This document shows, piece after piece, positions 6,612-17,900 of a stretch of DNA of 22,699 bases. The notes below the pieces were generated by a model. That model made no database searches. It had not been told where the DNA came from and worked only from the letters and a program-made list of their open reading frames with translations. This DNA comes from Verrucomicrobiaceae bacterium (GTDB lineage: Bacteria > Verrucomicrobiota > Verrucomicrobiia > Verrucomicrobiales > Verrucomicrobiaceae): NCBI GenBank assembly GCA_021151605.1, contig JAGKWZ010000168.1, positions 1 to 22,699 on the forward strand, read 5' to 3'. Positions within the stretch are counted from its first letter, which is position 1. The number at the start of each line of letters is the position of its first letter. The translations under genes were made by a program, and so were the position numbers.

Positions 6612-7463
6612 GTGCCCTCCCTGCTAACCCCCTTCGAATACGCCTACATGCTCAAAGCCATCCTCATCAGTGGCTTGATCGGCGGAGTGTGCGCCTTCCT
6701 CTCGTGTTTCATCACGCTGAAGGGCTGGTCGCTCATGGGCGATGCCCTTTCCCATGCCGTCGTCCCAGGCGTGTCGCTGGCTTGGTTGATGGGACTGCCG
6801 TTTTCCGTCGGGGCATTCATCGCCGGCATCATCGCCGCGCTCACCATGGGCTGGCTCAAGCGGAAATCCGGGCTGCGTGAGGACGCCGTCATCGGCATCG
6901 TGTTCACCAGTTGGTTCGCGCTCGGGCTTCTCCTGCTCTCGCTCTACCCCAGCACCTTGAACCTCAAGACCATCATCTTTGGAAACATCCTCGCCATCTC
7001 CGATCCCGACATCATGCAGGTGCTCATCATCTCCGGCATCTCCATCCTCGTGCTCGCCCTGAAGTGGCGCGACCTCCTCCTCTACTGCTTTGACGAGGCC
7101 CATGCCCGCGCGCTCGGCATCGACACCCGATTCCTCCACTTCCTTCTCCTCGCCCTCCTCTCCGCCACCGCCGTCGCCGCCTTGCAGACCGTCGGTGCCT
7201 GCCTCGTCGTCGCCATGCTCGTCACCCCCGGAGCCACCGCCTATCTCCTGACCGACCGCTTCAGCAGGATGCTCATCATCGCCACCCTCACCGGTGCGCT
7301 CTGCGGCCTGCTCGGTGCCTATGCCAGCTACTTCATCAATGGCAGCACCGGCGGCTGCATCGTCGTTCTCCAGACCCTCATCTTCCTCATCGCCCTCATC
7401 TTCGCGCCCAAGCACGGCCTGCTCGCCGCGCGCAGACTCCGGCAGCAAGCCACCGCCTCATGA
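6612..7463 (+). CDS. Manganese ABC transporter permease 1 (SitC/MntC-like)
   Basis: A 283-residue polytopic inner-membrane protein of the ABC-3 (ZnuB/SitC/TroC) family, with about 8-9 hydrophobic segments. Conserved features include LTPFEYAYM at the start, LKGWSLMGDALSHAVVPG, the cytoplasmic coupling segment HARALGIDT, and MLVTPGATAYLLTDRFSRM. It should pair with the paralogous permease at 7460 as a heterodimeric channel. The start is taken as GTG 6612 because VPSLLTPFEYAYM aligns with MTWLTPLQYPFM of the sister permease; the frame stays open upstream to 6405, but there it overlaps the S23 gene out of frame and runs through the heptamer array. No Shine-Dalgarno is seen, the leader being the CT-rich array. 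It overlaps the next gene by 4 bases. Confidence 0.92.
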   Translation: MPSLLTPFEYAYMLKAILISGLIGGVCAFLSCFITLKGWSLMGDALSHAVVPGVSLAWLMGLPFSVGAFIAGIIAALTMGWLKRKSGLREDAVIGIVFTSWFALGLLLLSLYPSTLNLKTIIFGNILAISDPDIMQVLIISGISILVLALKWRDLLLYCFDEAHARALGIDTRFLHFLLLALLSATAVAALQTVGACLVVAMLVTPGATAYLLTDRFSRMLIIATLTGALCGLLGAYASYFINGSTGGCIVVLQTLIFLIALIFAPKHGLLAARRLRQQATAS

Positions 7464-8275
7464 CCTGGCTCACCCCGCTTCAGTATCCCTTCATGGTCGA
7501 GGCCCTGCTCGTCAGTGCCCTCGTCGGCACCGTCTGCGCCGTCTTCTCCTGCTACCTCGTCCTCAAAGGCTGGTCCCTCATGGGAGACGCCATCTCCCAC
7601 GCCGTCCTCCCCGGCATCGTCATCGCCTACATGCTCGGGCTGCCGCTCGCCGTCGGGGCCTTCGCCGCAGGCCTGCTCTGCGCCCTCAGCATCGGTTGGA
7701 TCAAAGCCAGCACCCGAATTAAAGAAGACACCGTCATGGGCATCGTCTTCACCGGCATGTTCGCCCTCGGCCTCGTCCTCTTTACCAAAGTGCAGACCGA
7801 CGCCCACCTGAACCACATCCTCTTCGGCAACATCCTCGGCATCGAGCACGACGACCTCCTCCAGACCCTCATCGCCTCCGCCGCCACCCTCACCGTTATC
7901 CTGCTCAGGCGGAAAGACCTCATGCTCTTCTGCTTCGACGTCGCCCACGCCCGCGCCATCGGGCTGAACACCACCCTTCTTTACTACCTCCTCCTCTCCC
8001 TGCTCGCCGGCACCATCGTCGCCTCCATGCAGGCCGTCGGCATCCTCCTCGTCGTCGCCATGCTCGTCACCCCCGGCTGCACCGCCCGTCTGCTCACCGA
8101 TCGCTTCGACCGCATGTTGATCATCTCCACCGCCTCCTCCGTGCTCGCCAGTTGCCTCGGCGTCTATGCCAGCTTCTTCCTCAACGCCGCCACCGGTGCC
8201 TGCATCGTGCTCGCCCAGGCCGCCATGTTCGCCGGAGCGCTAGTGTGGAAGCGCACCCGCCGGATCAGGATTTAG
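7460..8275 (+). CDS. Manganese ABC transporter permease 2 (SitD/MntD-like)
   Basis: A 271-residue ABC-3 family permease, clearly paralogous to the preceding gene: LTPLQYPFMVEALLVSALVG, KGWSLMGDAISHAVLPG, HARAIGLNT, MLVTPGCTARLLTDRFDRM. About 8-9 membrane segments and a basic C-terminus (KRTRRIRI). It starts within the stop of permease 1 (ATGA, 7460-7463), so the two are translationally coupled and probably made in equal amounts. It completes a binding protein, ATPase, permease, permease set in the same order as sitABCD/yfeABCD. This is the last gene of the operon; no strong intrinsic terminator was identified in the following 190 bases. Confidence 0.92.
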   Translation: MTWLTPLQYPFMVEALLVSALVGTVCAVFSCYLVLKGWSLMGDAISHAVLPGIVIAYMLGLPLAVGAFAAGLLCALSIGWIKASTRIKEDTVMGIVFTGMFALGLVLFTKVQTDAHLNHILFGNILGIEHDDLLQTLIASAATLTVILLRRKDLMLFCFDVAHARAIGLNTTLLYYLLLSLLAGTIVASMQAVGILLVVAMLVTPGCTARLLTDRFDRMLIISTASSVLASCLGVYASFFLNAATGACIVLAQAAMFAGALVWKRTRRIRI

Positions 8276-8421
8276 CCGAACATCGAGAATGCATGGCACT
8301 TTTCCCACGCGGGCGCTGCTGCTCTCTAAATAAGTCTCCTGCTCGCGAAAGGCCCGGCCTCTTTAAACGAAGCCGCTATGGCGGGCTCTGTGTTCCTTTG
8401 CTCAGTCAGCCGAATTCTGGT

Positions 8422-8450
8422 TTGACTCCTGCTGCTAAGTTTTAGATAAA
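8422..8450 (+). promoter_or_regulatory. Candidate sigma70-type promoter for the SHD1/toroid gene
   Basis: TTGACT (8422-8427), a 17-base spacer and GATAAA (8445-8450) form a good -35 / moderate -10 pair. Transcription would begin near 8457, giving a very short leader before ATG 8466, and no Shine-Dalgarno sequence is visible. Based on sequence match only. Confidence 0.42.
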
Positions 8451-8465
8451 CGGTTCGCTCCTACC

Positions 8466-9836
8466 ATGATGTCGCGTTTCCTCCCTCTGATCTCCCTGCT
8501 CTATGTGTCTGGTGCCGCTGCTGAGATCCGCACCTGGACGAACACCACAGGGCGCACCCTCCAGGCGGAGATGACGGGCATGGACCCCGTCTCGCGCACG
8601 GTAAAGGTGAAGCTTGCCGATGGCCGCGAGCTGGCCCTGCCCATTGCGGATCTCAGTGCGGAGGACATCGCCTTTGCTGCGTCACAGTGGCGGAAAATGC
8701 AGGCCAATGGCACGGCGGCTACCACCCCTGCGCCCGCTGCGACAGCGACCACAGGAAGCGTGAATGTGAAACTCCTGCCTGCACGCTATGTCGGGCGGAT
8801 CTCTGAGGCTTCGCGTTTGGCGCTGCTGCAAAGTCATGGTGGCACGCCGGAAATGGAGCAGGCAGTGAAAAGGTCTCTGGAGTGGCTGAAGACCAAGCAG
8901 GAAGCCGATGGCTCCTGGGATGGCCCGAACAAGACAGGCATGAGCGGCTTCGCCCTGCAATGCTTCACGGGGCATGGCGAGATACCGGGCGAGGGGCAAT
9001 TCGGTGATGCCGTCCTGAAAGCCTGCCTTTACCTGATCAATACCGCAGCTAGCAATCCACAGGGCATGATCGCCACCGAGGTGAAGTCCGCCGGAGCCAC
9101 CTACGCCCACGGAATCGCCACCACAGCGCTGGGAGAAGCCTACATCCTCGGCAAAGCCTCAGGCACGGGCATCCCCAATCTGAGGCAGACCTTTGAGAAA
9201 GCAGCCCAACTCATCATCGATTCGCAAAATGACAAAGGCTCCTGGACCTATGGTGGGACTGAGGCCGGCAAGTCCACAGCTTACAATCCTGACTCCCGAG
9301 GCGATGACCTCTCTCTGGCCAACTGGCAGATCCAGGCGCTCGTGGTCGCCAAAGAGTCCGGCCTGACCTTCAAAGGTCTGCCCGAATGCCTGAAAAAGAT
9401 CGTGAGCTATGTGCAAACCAAGCAGACCAAGGATGGCGGTTACGGTGGGCCCAACCGCGACGCCCATTACAACCAATGGTTCCTCACCGGAGGTTCAGTC
9501 CTCGCCCTCCAGATGCTCGATGCCAAAGCCCAGGCTGGCATGACCAAAGGACTGCGCTTTCTAGAAAACTACCTCCAGGCAGAGCCGCCCGACTGGAACA
9601 AAAATGCCAACCTCTACTCATGGGCCTCCAACACCGCCGCCTTCATGAACAAAGGCGGGGCGGAGTGGGATCGCTACGCCCAGGCACTCTTCCCCCAGAT
9701 TCTTGGTGCCCAGGAGCCCGATGGCAGTTTCAGACGCGGAAAAGCAGACTGGCCCGCCGCCGACGCTCCCACTCCGATCTACCGTCAGGCCCTCTGCACT
9801 CTCCAGTTAGAGGTGTTTTACCGCTACGCGAAATGA
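8466..9836 (+). CDS. Secreted SHD1-domain protein with prenyltransferase/squalene-oxidase-type repeats
   Basis: A 456-residue protein. The signal peptide is MMSRFLPLISLLYVSGAAA (1-19). Residues about 20-75 form an SHD1-like (SLA1 homology 1) domain: RTWTNTTGRTLQAEMTGMD, LADGRELALPIADLS, with a trailing tryptophan. After an Ala/Thr/Pro linker (80-98), residues about 125-455 contain repeated motifs of the terpenoid-cyclase / prenyltransferase alpha-alpha toroid fold: LEWLKTKQEADGSWDG, QNDKGSWTYGG, VQTKQTKDGGYGG and QEPDGSFRRG. No DxDD or DxDDTA motif of a squalene-hopene cyclase is seen, so cyclase activity is unlikely; the fold probably serves binding or an unknown activity in the periplasm. 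SHD1 plus toroid proteins are common and uncharacterised in Planctomycetota and Verrucomicrobiota. The start could be either of the two adjacent ATGs. It has its own promoter candidate and is not obviously linked to the Mn operon. Confidence 0.85.
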   Translation: MMSRFLPLISLLYVSGAAAEIRTWTNTTGRTLQAEMTGMDPVSRTVKVKLADGRELALPIADLSAEDIAFAASQWRKMQANGTAATTPAPAATATTGSVNVKLLPARYVGRISEASRLALLQSHGGTPEMEQAVKRSLEWLKTKQEADGSWDGPNKTGMSGFALQCFTGHGEIPGEGQFGDAVLKACLYLINTAASNPQGMIATEVKSAGATYAHGIATTALGEAYILGKASGTGIPNLRQTFEKAAQLIIDSQNDKGSWTYGGTEAGKSTAYNPDSRGDDLSLANWQIQALVVAKESGLTFKGLPECLKKIVSYVQTKQTKDGGYGGPNRDAHYNQWFLTGGSVLALQMLDAKAQAGMTKGLRFLENYLQAEPPDWNKNANLYSWASNTAAFMNKGGAEWDRYAQALFPQILGAQEPDGSFRRGKADWPAADAPTPIYRQALCTLQLEVFYRYAK

Positions 9837-10120
9837 GGCGGTCCATGTGGCCTATGATGGCAAGTTGGTGACTTCATCATCAAAGATTTTCCAACGCCAT
9901 CGTGTGGACGTTATCATTGACGTCTTGGACCTTCTGCACCGAAGTTTGGGGGTCTTCGAACTAAAACTTCGAAATTGGGCAGATGGAGTGGGGTTTTTAG
10001 CTGAAGCCTGTCGAGTTATTCCTGAGGAAGCCTGCGGAGAATGGGGCGGCGTTGGAGGGAAGTTTAAAAGTGGGATTTTTTTCATGTAACTCCCGAGGGG
10101 TTTCCCTGTAATGAACTCTT
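9837..10120. other. Intergenic region upstream of the giant secreted protein gene
   Basis: About 284 bases, AT-richer than the surrounding genes, with no convincing gene. An inverted repeat CGAAGTTT (9940-9947) / AAACTTCG (9964-9971) encloses a 16-base loop without a T-tract. No clear promoter pair or Shine-Dalgarno could be assigned. If the giant gene starts at 10208 rather than 10121, this region is correspondingly longer. Confidence 0.4.
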
Positions 10121-11544
10121 GTGAATACATCCCATATGCATGCCGCACTTCTTTTGAGCCTGCTGGATCTCCAACCCTTCGTAAGTCGTTCACTTTTGAA
10201 ACGCCAGATGCCTCTTTCTCTTCTTCTCAGAGTTCTAAGTTGCCACCGTCTTCACGAGTGCGTTCACCGAGGACACTCTATCGAGTGCTTACTCCGCAGA
10301 ACGCGAATCTACCTTCTCCTGCTGACAGCAGGTCTTCAGTTCTTGTGTATAATGCCGCAGTCAGCTTCAGGCGTCCCTCTCTACTCGCCTGTGAACCTTG
10401 CATCAATTACCAACGAGCCGTTGGACTGGCTGACCTCCGCGAAGCCTACTGGTAACGTGACTTACCAAGGGATTCCCTTTCAGTTTGCCGCTTCTTCTCC
10501 GCAGGTCTTCACCACCCAAAACTCATTTGCCCCCACGTTTGCTACTTCGGCATCGCTCGCGGTAAACATCTCGTATCCCACGGGCCTGCATCTGCTGGTG
10601 GCTGGCAGCGCAACGGGAAGTGTGGCCTACCAGGGTTTAGAGATCGGGCGCGTTCGGCTGACCTTTGCTGATGCCAGTGAATATGTGGTCGTGTTGAAAC
10701 CTGGTACTCATCTGCGCCCAGAAACATGGTCTTATGATACCGGGAATCAGTCCACACCGCCTGGTGATAGCAGCATCACTGTAACCAATGTGATAACCGA
10801 GGTTCAGAATCGGGGTGGCGCAGCAAAGGCATTCTTGGACAAATTTACCATCAATCTCCCGGTGGCGGCAGCCAACACCAGCCTCACAGGCATCCACTTC
10901 ATAGACACGTCCATTTCCACTGTAGGCAGTTTAGCTCCGGGCTTCATCATCGCCGCAGCCACCGTGACTTCTGAACCTCCTCCCCCGCCTCATACTGTCA
11001 CCGCTATTTCCCCCAGCAGCGGCAGCACCCTGGGTGGCACCAGTGTGACGATCACTGGCACCAACCTCACGGGTGCAACCACGGTGACGATTGGCGGGAC
11101 GGCGGCTGTTTTTACCGTGGTCGATGCCACTAGCATCACTGCCACCACGCCAGCTGGTGCGGCGGGCGCTGCAAGCGTGCTGGTCACCGTCCCAGGTGGC
11201 ACCAATCCACCAAACACGCTCTACACCTATGTCACACCAAACAACGCGCCCATCTTTTCACTGCCTCGTTTATCGGCAGGTGAGACTTGGACGGCTCGTC
11301 CGTCGGGTAGCTTATCTTGGTATTCCATCGCATCGTCTGCTGATGGGACAAAGCTGGCGGCGGTGGCTCTTGGTGAGCGGATTTATACCTCCACTGACTC
11401 AGGCCAAAGCTGGACGGTGAGGCCATCATTATCCGACAGTAATTGGGGAACTATCGCATCTTCTGCAGATGGGACGAAGTTGGCTGCTGCAGGCTCGGGG
11501 TCGGTTTCCATATCTTCGAACTCTGGACAAAACTGGTCTTATCA
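10121..11544 (+). CDS. Giant secreted repeat protein, N-terminal part before an internal deletion/frameshift
   Basis: As read, this frame ends at a TGA at 11561-11563 after 480 codons, but it is the beginning of the gene that continues to 21687. The start is uncertain: GTG 10121 is the outermost, with ATG at 10136 and 10208 also in frame; none has a visible ribosome binding site. The export signal appears to be LLRRTRIYLLLLTAGLQF followed by cleavage near QSASG, which favours 10208. Next comes a novel-looking beta-rich domain (about 10365-10975; VRLTFADASEYVVVLKPG), a PPPPP linker, an IPT/TIG immunoglobulin-like domain (about 10990-11238: VTAISPSSGSTLGGTSVTI), and the first units of a YCF48/BNR-like repeat array. 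Coding sense is lost after NWS at 11539 because about 64 nt of a repeat unit are missing. Either a real deletion or a collapsed repeat in the assembly. Confidence 0.8.
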
Positions 11545-11945
11545 GTGGATAATGGAGGCCTGATTTACACCTCGACGGACTCTGGACTTAGCTGGGCGGC
11601 GCGGACGACGGGCAACCGGAATTGGTGGTCTATAGCCTCGTCAGCTGATGGCATGAAATTAGCGGCCGTAGTCAGGACAGGTGAGATTTATACTTCGACA
11701 GATGCTGGGCTTAACTGGACACTGAAGGCAGCGGGTAGTCGAAATTGGGAGTCCATCGCGTCATCTGCGGATGGGGCGAAGCTGGCAGCGGTGGATTATG
11801 GTGGTTTGGTTTATACTTCAACTGACTCCGGGTATAGCTGGGCGGCGCGAGCAGCGGGGACTCGAAATTGGCGATCTATCACGTCGTCTGCGGATGGAAC
11901 GAAGCTAGCGGCGGTAGTGAATGGTGGTCAGATTTACACTTCGGC
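11288..11945 (+). repeat. YCF48/BNR-like tandem repeat array (about 41-residue units)
   Basis: Six units of roughly 40-41 codons with the core W..IASSADGTKLAAV...G.IYTSTDSG.SW, the pattern of photosystem-stability/BNR-type beta-propeller blades. Unit 3 is deleted: after the TGG at 11534-11536 only 8 nt (TCTTATCA) precede GTGGATAAT, whereas two neighbouring units have 72 nt over the same interval. The missing 64 nt is not a multiple of three and causes the frame change. Confidence 0.8.
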
Positions 11946-14900
11946 TGCACTGCCTGTGATTACGGTGGCGGCTGATAGTGGTGTGTTTACGGCCAGCAAC
12001 TTCGCCACAGGCATCTCCGCCGGGCCGCTCAGCGAATCTGGACAAACGGTGAGCTTCACGGTCACGAATGATAACAAACCACTCTTCAGCGTGGAGCCGA
12101 CGATAGCGGCCGACGGTACGTTTACCTTCACGCCTTCGGGCACTGCCAGTGGCACGGCCACGGTGACGGTGGTCGCCCAGGATAGTGGTGGCACGGCCTA
12201 CGGTGGCGTGGACACCAGTGCCCCGCAGACGTTTACGATAACCATCACACCTGCGGCTCCCACCGTCACGCTGTCCACGGCCAGTCTGGCATCAAACGTG
12301 AGCACATTGACCATCAGCGGTACTGGATTTAGCGCCACACCGGCTGAGAACAGCGTCGTCTTCACGCCCGCCGGCAGCGGAACGGTGACGGCAGCAACGG
12401 CCACATCTCTGACCGTGACGGGACTGACCGGCCTCACGCCTGGGCCCTTGAATGTTGTGGTCACGGTCAATGGTCTGAGCAGCGGTGCCGCCGTACAGGT
12501 GGCTACGGTGTTCTTGCCAGTCGCCGGTGAAATGGATCCGCTGAATCTGAATCTGACAGGCAGCTATGTCATGGCCACGGCGGTGCAGGCGGATGGGAAG
12601 ACGCTCATCGCGGGGAGCTTCTCCAGTGTGCTGGGGCAGGCGCGTGGTAACATCGCGCGCTTGAATGCGGATGGCTCGTTGGATGCGGGTTTTGATCCGA
12701 AGGCGAATGGTGAGGTTGCCTGCGTGGCAGTGCAGGCAGACGGGAAGATTCTGCTCGGGGGCCTGTTCACGACGCTCCAGCCCAACGGGGCAGCAAGCGC
12801 GGTCATTCGAAACCGCATCGCCCGGCTAAACGCCGACGGTACATTGGACATGAGCTTTGACCCAAATGCAGGCAGTGCGGTCCGAAGTGTGGTGGTGCAG
12901 GCGGATGGAAAGATTTTACTCGGGGGTGGATTCACCAGCCTAAAGCCAAACGGAGTGGTGAGCGCTTTCATCCGCAGTCGTATCGCACGGCTGTATGCAG
13001 ACGGCACACTGGACGAAAGCTTTGATCCGAAGGCAAATGGTGAGGTGGCATGCGTGGCGGTACAGGCAGATGGAAAAATACTCCTCGGGGGTTTCTTTAC
13101 TACGCTACAACCCAACGGCGCTGCGAGTGCCACCAGCCGCAGTCGTATCGCGCGGCTGAATGCCGATGGTACGCTGGATCTTGGCTTTGACCCCAAAGCG
13201 AGCAACACGGTCAGTAGCATTGCCCTCCAGGTAGATGGAAAGGTTCTGCTGGGTGGCACTTTCACCAATCTACAGCCGAACGGAGCGGCGAACCCGACGC
13301 CGCGTCAATGCATTGTACGCTTGAATGCGGACGGCACATTGGACACGGGCTTTGATCCCAAGGCAAGCCATGCGGTCAACAGCATGGCGCTACAGGTGGA
13401 TGGGAAGATTCTGCTCGGGGGTGCCTTCACCACGCTGCAACCCAATGGAGCTGCGAGCGCCACCAGCCGTAACCGCATCGCCCGGCTGAATGCCGATGGC
13501 ACGCTGGACACGGGCTTTGATCCGAAGGCGGACAACGTCGTCTATAGCGTGGCGGTGCAGGCAGATGGCAAGGTTCTGCTCGGTGGCTTCTTCACCTCCC
13601 TGCAACCGAACGGCGCTGCGAGTGCGACGGCGCGCAATCGCTTTGCCGCGCTGGTCAATGACCCGGCGACCCAGACCTTGAGCGCATTGGACGCCACACA
13701 GGTGAGCTGGACACGCAATGGTAGTGCGCCGGAAGTCTCGCAAGTCACCCTGGAGAAGAGCACGGACAACGGTGTGACCTGGACGCTGCTGGGCAACGCC
13801 AGCCGTGTGGGCACGACCAGCCACTGGCTGCTCACCGGCCAGAGCCTTCCGGCCAGCGGCCAGTTCCGCGCTCGTGGTCGCACAATTCAGGGCTACCAGA
13901 ATGGTGGCTCAGGGCTGATCGAGCAGGTGGCCAGCTTCAGCGGTCTGGTTAAATCCACCGATACAATCCTCGGAAGCACCGTGGGACGCGCACTGTGGAG
14001 ACGACCCGAAGCAAATGGCAGCAGTATACCCAATAGCCTTTCAACTTCGGCCACCGCGACGCCCTACGAGGTCGTGGCCTTTTCAGTGACAGCTTCCGGC
14101 AATTACACCCTGGCGGTTACATCCATCAGCCCAAGTGGCTGGGATAACTATCTGCTACTGTATGTCGCAGCCTTTACCCCGGCCAGTCCCCTGACCAATG
14201 TCCTCATTGGCGATGATGATGATGGTCCCGGACTGGATGCACAAGTCACCCGCACGCTCCAGGCTGGAACCCTGTATTACGCCGTCATCACGGGCTACGA
14301 TAACTTTGATACAGGGAGCTACTCTTTGAAGCTCCAAGGCCCCGGATTTTTCTCGGAAAGGCCAGTGCTCGCCGTGGAGCAGCCCGTAGGCAGCGGCATC
14401 GTCAGTGGTTCCACGATTTACTTCGACGATGTTTCAATGGGTGCGACAGGCAGCAAGACCTTTACCCTGAAGAATAGTGGCGACGGTGATCTCACCGTGC
14501 TGAGTGTGACGATGGATGGTGTGGACGCGAGCCAGTTCAACCTGCCCACGCCGCCCGTGAATCAGACGATCGGGCCAGGTGGCAGTTTCACCTTCACGGC
14601 GGAGTTCAAGCCGACCTCCACGGGGAGAAAGACCGCGACACTGCACGTCAACAGTAGTGATCCGCTGCGAAACCCCTTCGACATCCATCTGAGCGGCAAT
14701 GGTTTGCCTGACATCGTCGTCGAACAGCCCGCAGGCGTGGCGCTCACCGCAGGAGTCAGCAGCCTGAATTTCGGGACGCTGACGACTGGGGGCACGAGCA
14801 CGCTTAGCTTCAGGGCTAGAAACGGCGGCTTCTCAGCACTTACCGGGCTGTCATTGAGCATCATAGGTGCGGCACCTGGTGACTTCACCCTGGGTTCTCT

Positions 14901-17900
14901 TGGTGCAAGCACGCTGCCGCCCGGTGGGAGCACCACCTTCGACGTGAACTTCAGCCCTACTGCCCTCGGGGTCCGAACCGCCACCCTGCGCATCACCAGC
15001 AACGACGCCGTGAAGAGCCCCTTCGATGTCGCTCTCTCTGGCACAGGCTACGCCTTCTCGGAATTTGCCAGCACCACTGTCGGCAGACCAGCCTGGGACC
15101 GCCCGAATGCCAATGGCAATGCCGCGCCTGTCTTTATTTCGGGAGTCGTGGCACCGTATGACACCATCGGCTTCACGGTGACCAGCAGTGGCACCTACAC
15201 CCTGACCAGTACGGCCACAAATCCAGCAGGATGGGATACCTATCTCTTCCTCTATTCCACAGCCTTTGATGCCGCTGCACCATTAAACCAAGTGCTCATC
15301 GGCGACGATGACGCAGCAGGGGGCTACAACTCGCGAGTCAGCTACACACTTCAGGCAGGCGTCACCTACTATGCGGTGGTAACGGCGTACAGCAGCAACC
15401 AAGCAGGGGATTACACGCTAAGGATTAGCGGGCCTGGAAATGTGGTCGTGGTGCCGAACATGGCCGTGATTGATTCCCTGGGTGTGAACATCCCGGATGG
15501 TGGCAGCAGCTACATGACGCCGGTGACGGTCGGCGGCAGCACGAGCAGCAGCTACACCATCCGCAACTATGGCTACACGGACCTCACGGGTCTGGGCATG
15601 ACGTTGGACGGTGTGGATGCAGGCTCCTTCAGCATGACCACCCAGCCCACGGCTCCAGTGGCTGGACCCAATGGCAGCACGACCTTCAGCATCACCTTCA
15701 GTCCCACGAGTGCAGGTATGAAGCGCGCAGTGCTTCACATCACCAGCAATGATCCGAACAAGAGCCCCTTTGACATTCAGCTCACCGGCAATGGCACGCC
15801 CGCAATTGCCATCGAACAGCCCACACGAGTCAGGCTCAACGATGGCGTGAGCAATGTAGGATTTGGCTCCGTTTTGTTGGGGAACAGCCAGCTCCTGACC
15901 TTCACCATCCGCAGCGTGGGATCGGCAGCGCTAAATGTGACTGGCTCGTCCGTCGATGGTGCCAATGCAGCAGATTTTAGCGTTCAAAATCTCACCCCAG
16001 GATTGCTGGCACCGGGAACGAGCAGCACTTTCCAGGTGCGCTTTGAGCCCTCTTCCACAGGCACCCGCACTGCCATGCTGCACCTCGCCAGCAATGATCC
16101 ATTGGTCGCCAGTTTTGATATCGTGCTCTCGGGCTCATGCGCGCCGCGCTCCCCGACCATTGATGTCGGTGTTTATAGTTACGGCTATGGCCTGACCAGT
16201 GGAGTCAGCACGATCAGCTTTGGTGCGCCGCTGATAGGTAGCAGCAGCTCCCGCACAGTTTACATTCGCAATTACGGCACGGCGGACCTCACGGGGCTCA
16301 GCGCCAGCACGACTGGTGCCCATGCCTCTGAATTCAGCGTGGGGCCTCTCAGTTCCACACCGTTGTCACCTTTTGGCAGTCGCAGCTTTGAAGTAACCTT
16401 TGCGCCTGCTGCCGCCGGCTTACGCACGGCCGTGCTCCGCATCACCAGCAACGATCCACTGCGTGGCACCTTCGACATCAATCTCGTCGGCAACAACAGC
16501 GACTGGTTTTTCGATTTGCCGCGCACCACCGTGGGCTGCCCGACCTGGAACCGCCCGAACGCTAACGGTGCCGGAGTGCCCACGGGTTTGTCCATTCCAG
16601 CGACGGCCACGCCTTTTGATGTGGTCAGCTTCAGTGTAAACACCACGGGCGAATATAGCTTCAGATGCACAGGCACCACACCGCTCGACTGGAACGTTTA
16701 CCTCCTGCTTTACCGGGATGCCTTTGATCCCTCCAATCCACTGCTCAATGTCGTGATTGGAGATGACGATTCAGCTGGAGGTTATGCCGCCGGTTTCACC
16801 TCCACTCTTCAGGCCGGGACACGGTATTTCATCGTGATCACAGGTGGTGACAATGCCTCCTACGGACTTTATAACCTGGAGGTGAGCGGGCCGGACAACG
16901 CCATGCTGGAACCCCAGATGCTCATTGAGCAGCCGGCCAATCGCGGCATCGCAAACGGTGGCAGCAGCTATTTCGGCCCCGCAGCAGTGGGTGAAAGCAT
17001 CCGCAACACCTTCACTATTCGCAACGTCGGCTATGCCAATCTCACAGGTCTGAGTCTGTCCCTTGAAGGACGGGATGTGGATCAGTTCAGTATCACGCAG
17101 AACCCGCTCCCCACCATCAGCGGCCCTTCAGGTTCTGCTTCGTTCGTCGTGAACTTCAGCCCAACCAGTTTGGGGCAGAAAAATGTGATCCTGCACATCG
17201 CTAGCAATGATCCCAACGCGAACCCCTTCGATATCAATCTCATCGGCAACGCCGCGCCTGGCAGTGCCGACCTCACCGCGCTGACCACCAGCGCAAGCGG
17301 CTTCACGCCTGTTTTTGCGGGCACGACTACGAGCTATACCGCTACAGTTCCGAGCGCCATCACGAGCACCACCGTGACCGCCACAAGGGCGAATGCGACC
17401 CTGCAAGTCCGTGTTAATGGCGGCAGCTACACCGCTCTGACCTCCGGCGTTGCCAGTGGACCCTTGGCTCTGAACAGCGGCATCAACATCATTGAGGTCA
17501 GAGTCACTTCACAGGATGGATTCACGATCAAGACCTATACCCTCACGGTTACTCGGGCCGTAGCTTTGCCTGCCGCTGGCGACGTCGAGCCGCTCAATCC
17601 AGCCATCGTCGGCGGCAACGTTTACGCCACAGCTTTGCAGCCAGACGGGAAGACGATCATAGCGGGTAGCTTCACCTCCGTGCTGGGCCAGCCGCGCAAT
17701 AATATCGCCCGGCTCAATGCAAACGGCACGCTCGATGCAGGCTTCAATCCGAATGTAAATGGCAGTATCTATTGCGTGGCGGTGCAGGCAGACGGCAAGA
17801 TTCTTCTCGGGGGCGGCTTCAGCACCGTAGGCGGGGTCACACGCAACCGAATCGCGCGGGTGGCGGCCAATGGCACGCTCGACACCGGCTTCAATCCCAA

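Noticed and set aside
8348..8364. GGC/GCC hairpin with TCTTT tail as terminator of the Mn operon
   Set aside because: The GC stem is only three base pairs with a three-base loop; too weak to support as an intrinsic terminator.
9940..9971. Inverted repeat CGAAGTTT/AAACTTCG as terminator of the SHD1 gene
   Set aside because: A 16-base loop and no following T-tract, more than 100 bases after the stop; could be chance.
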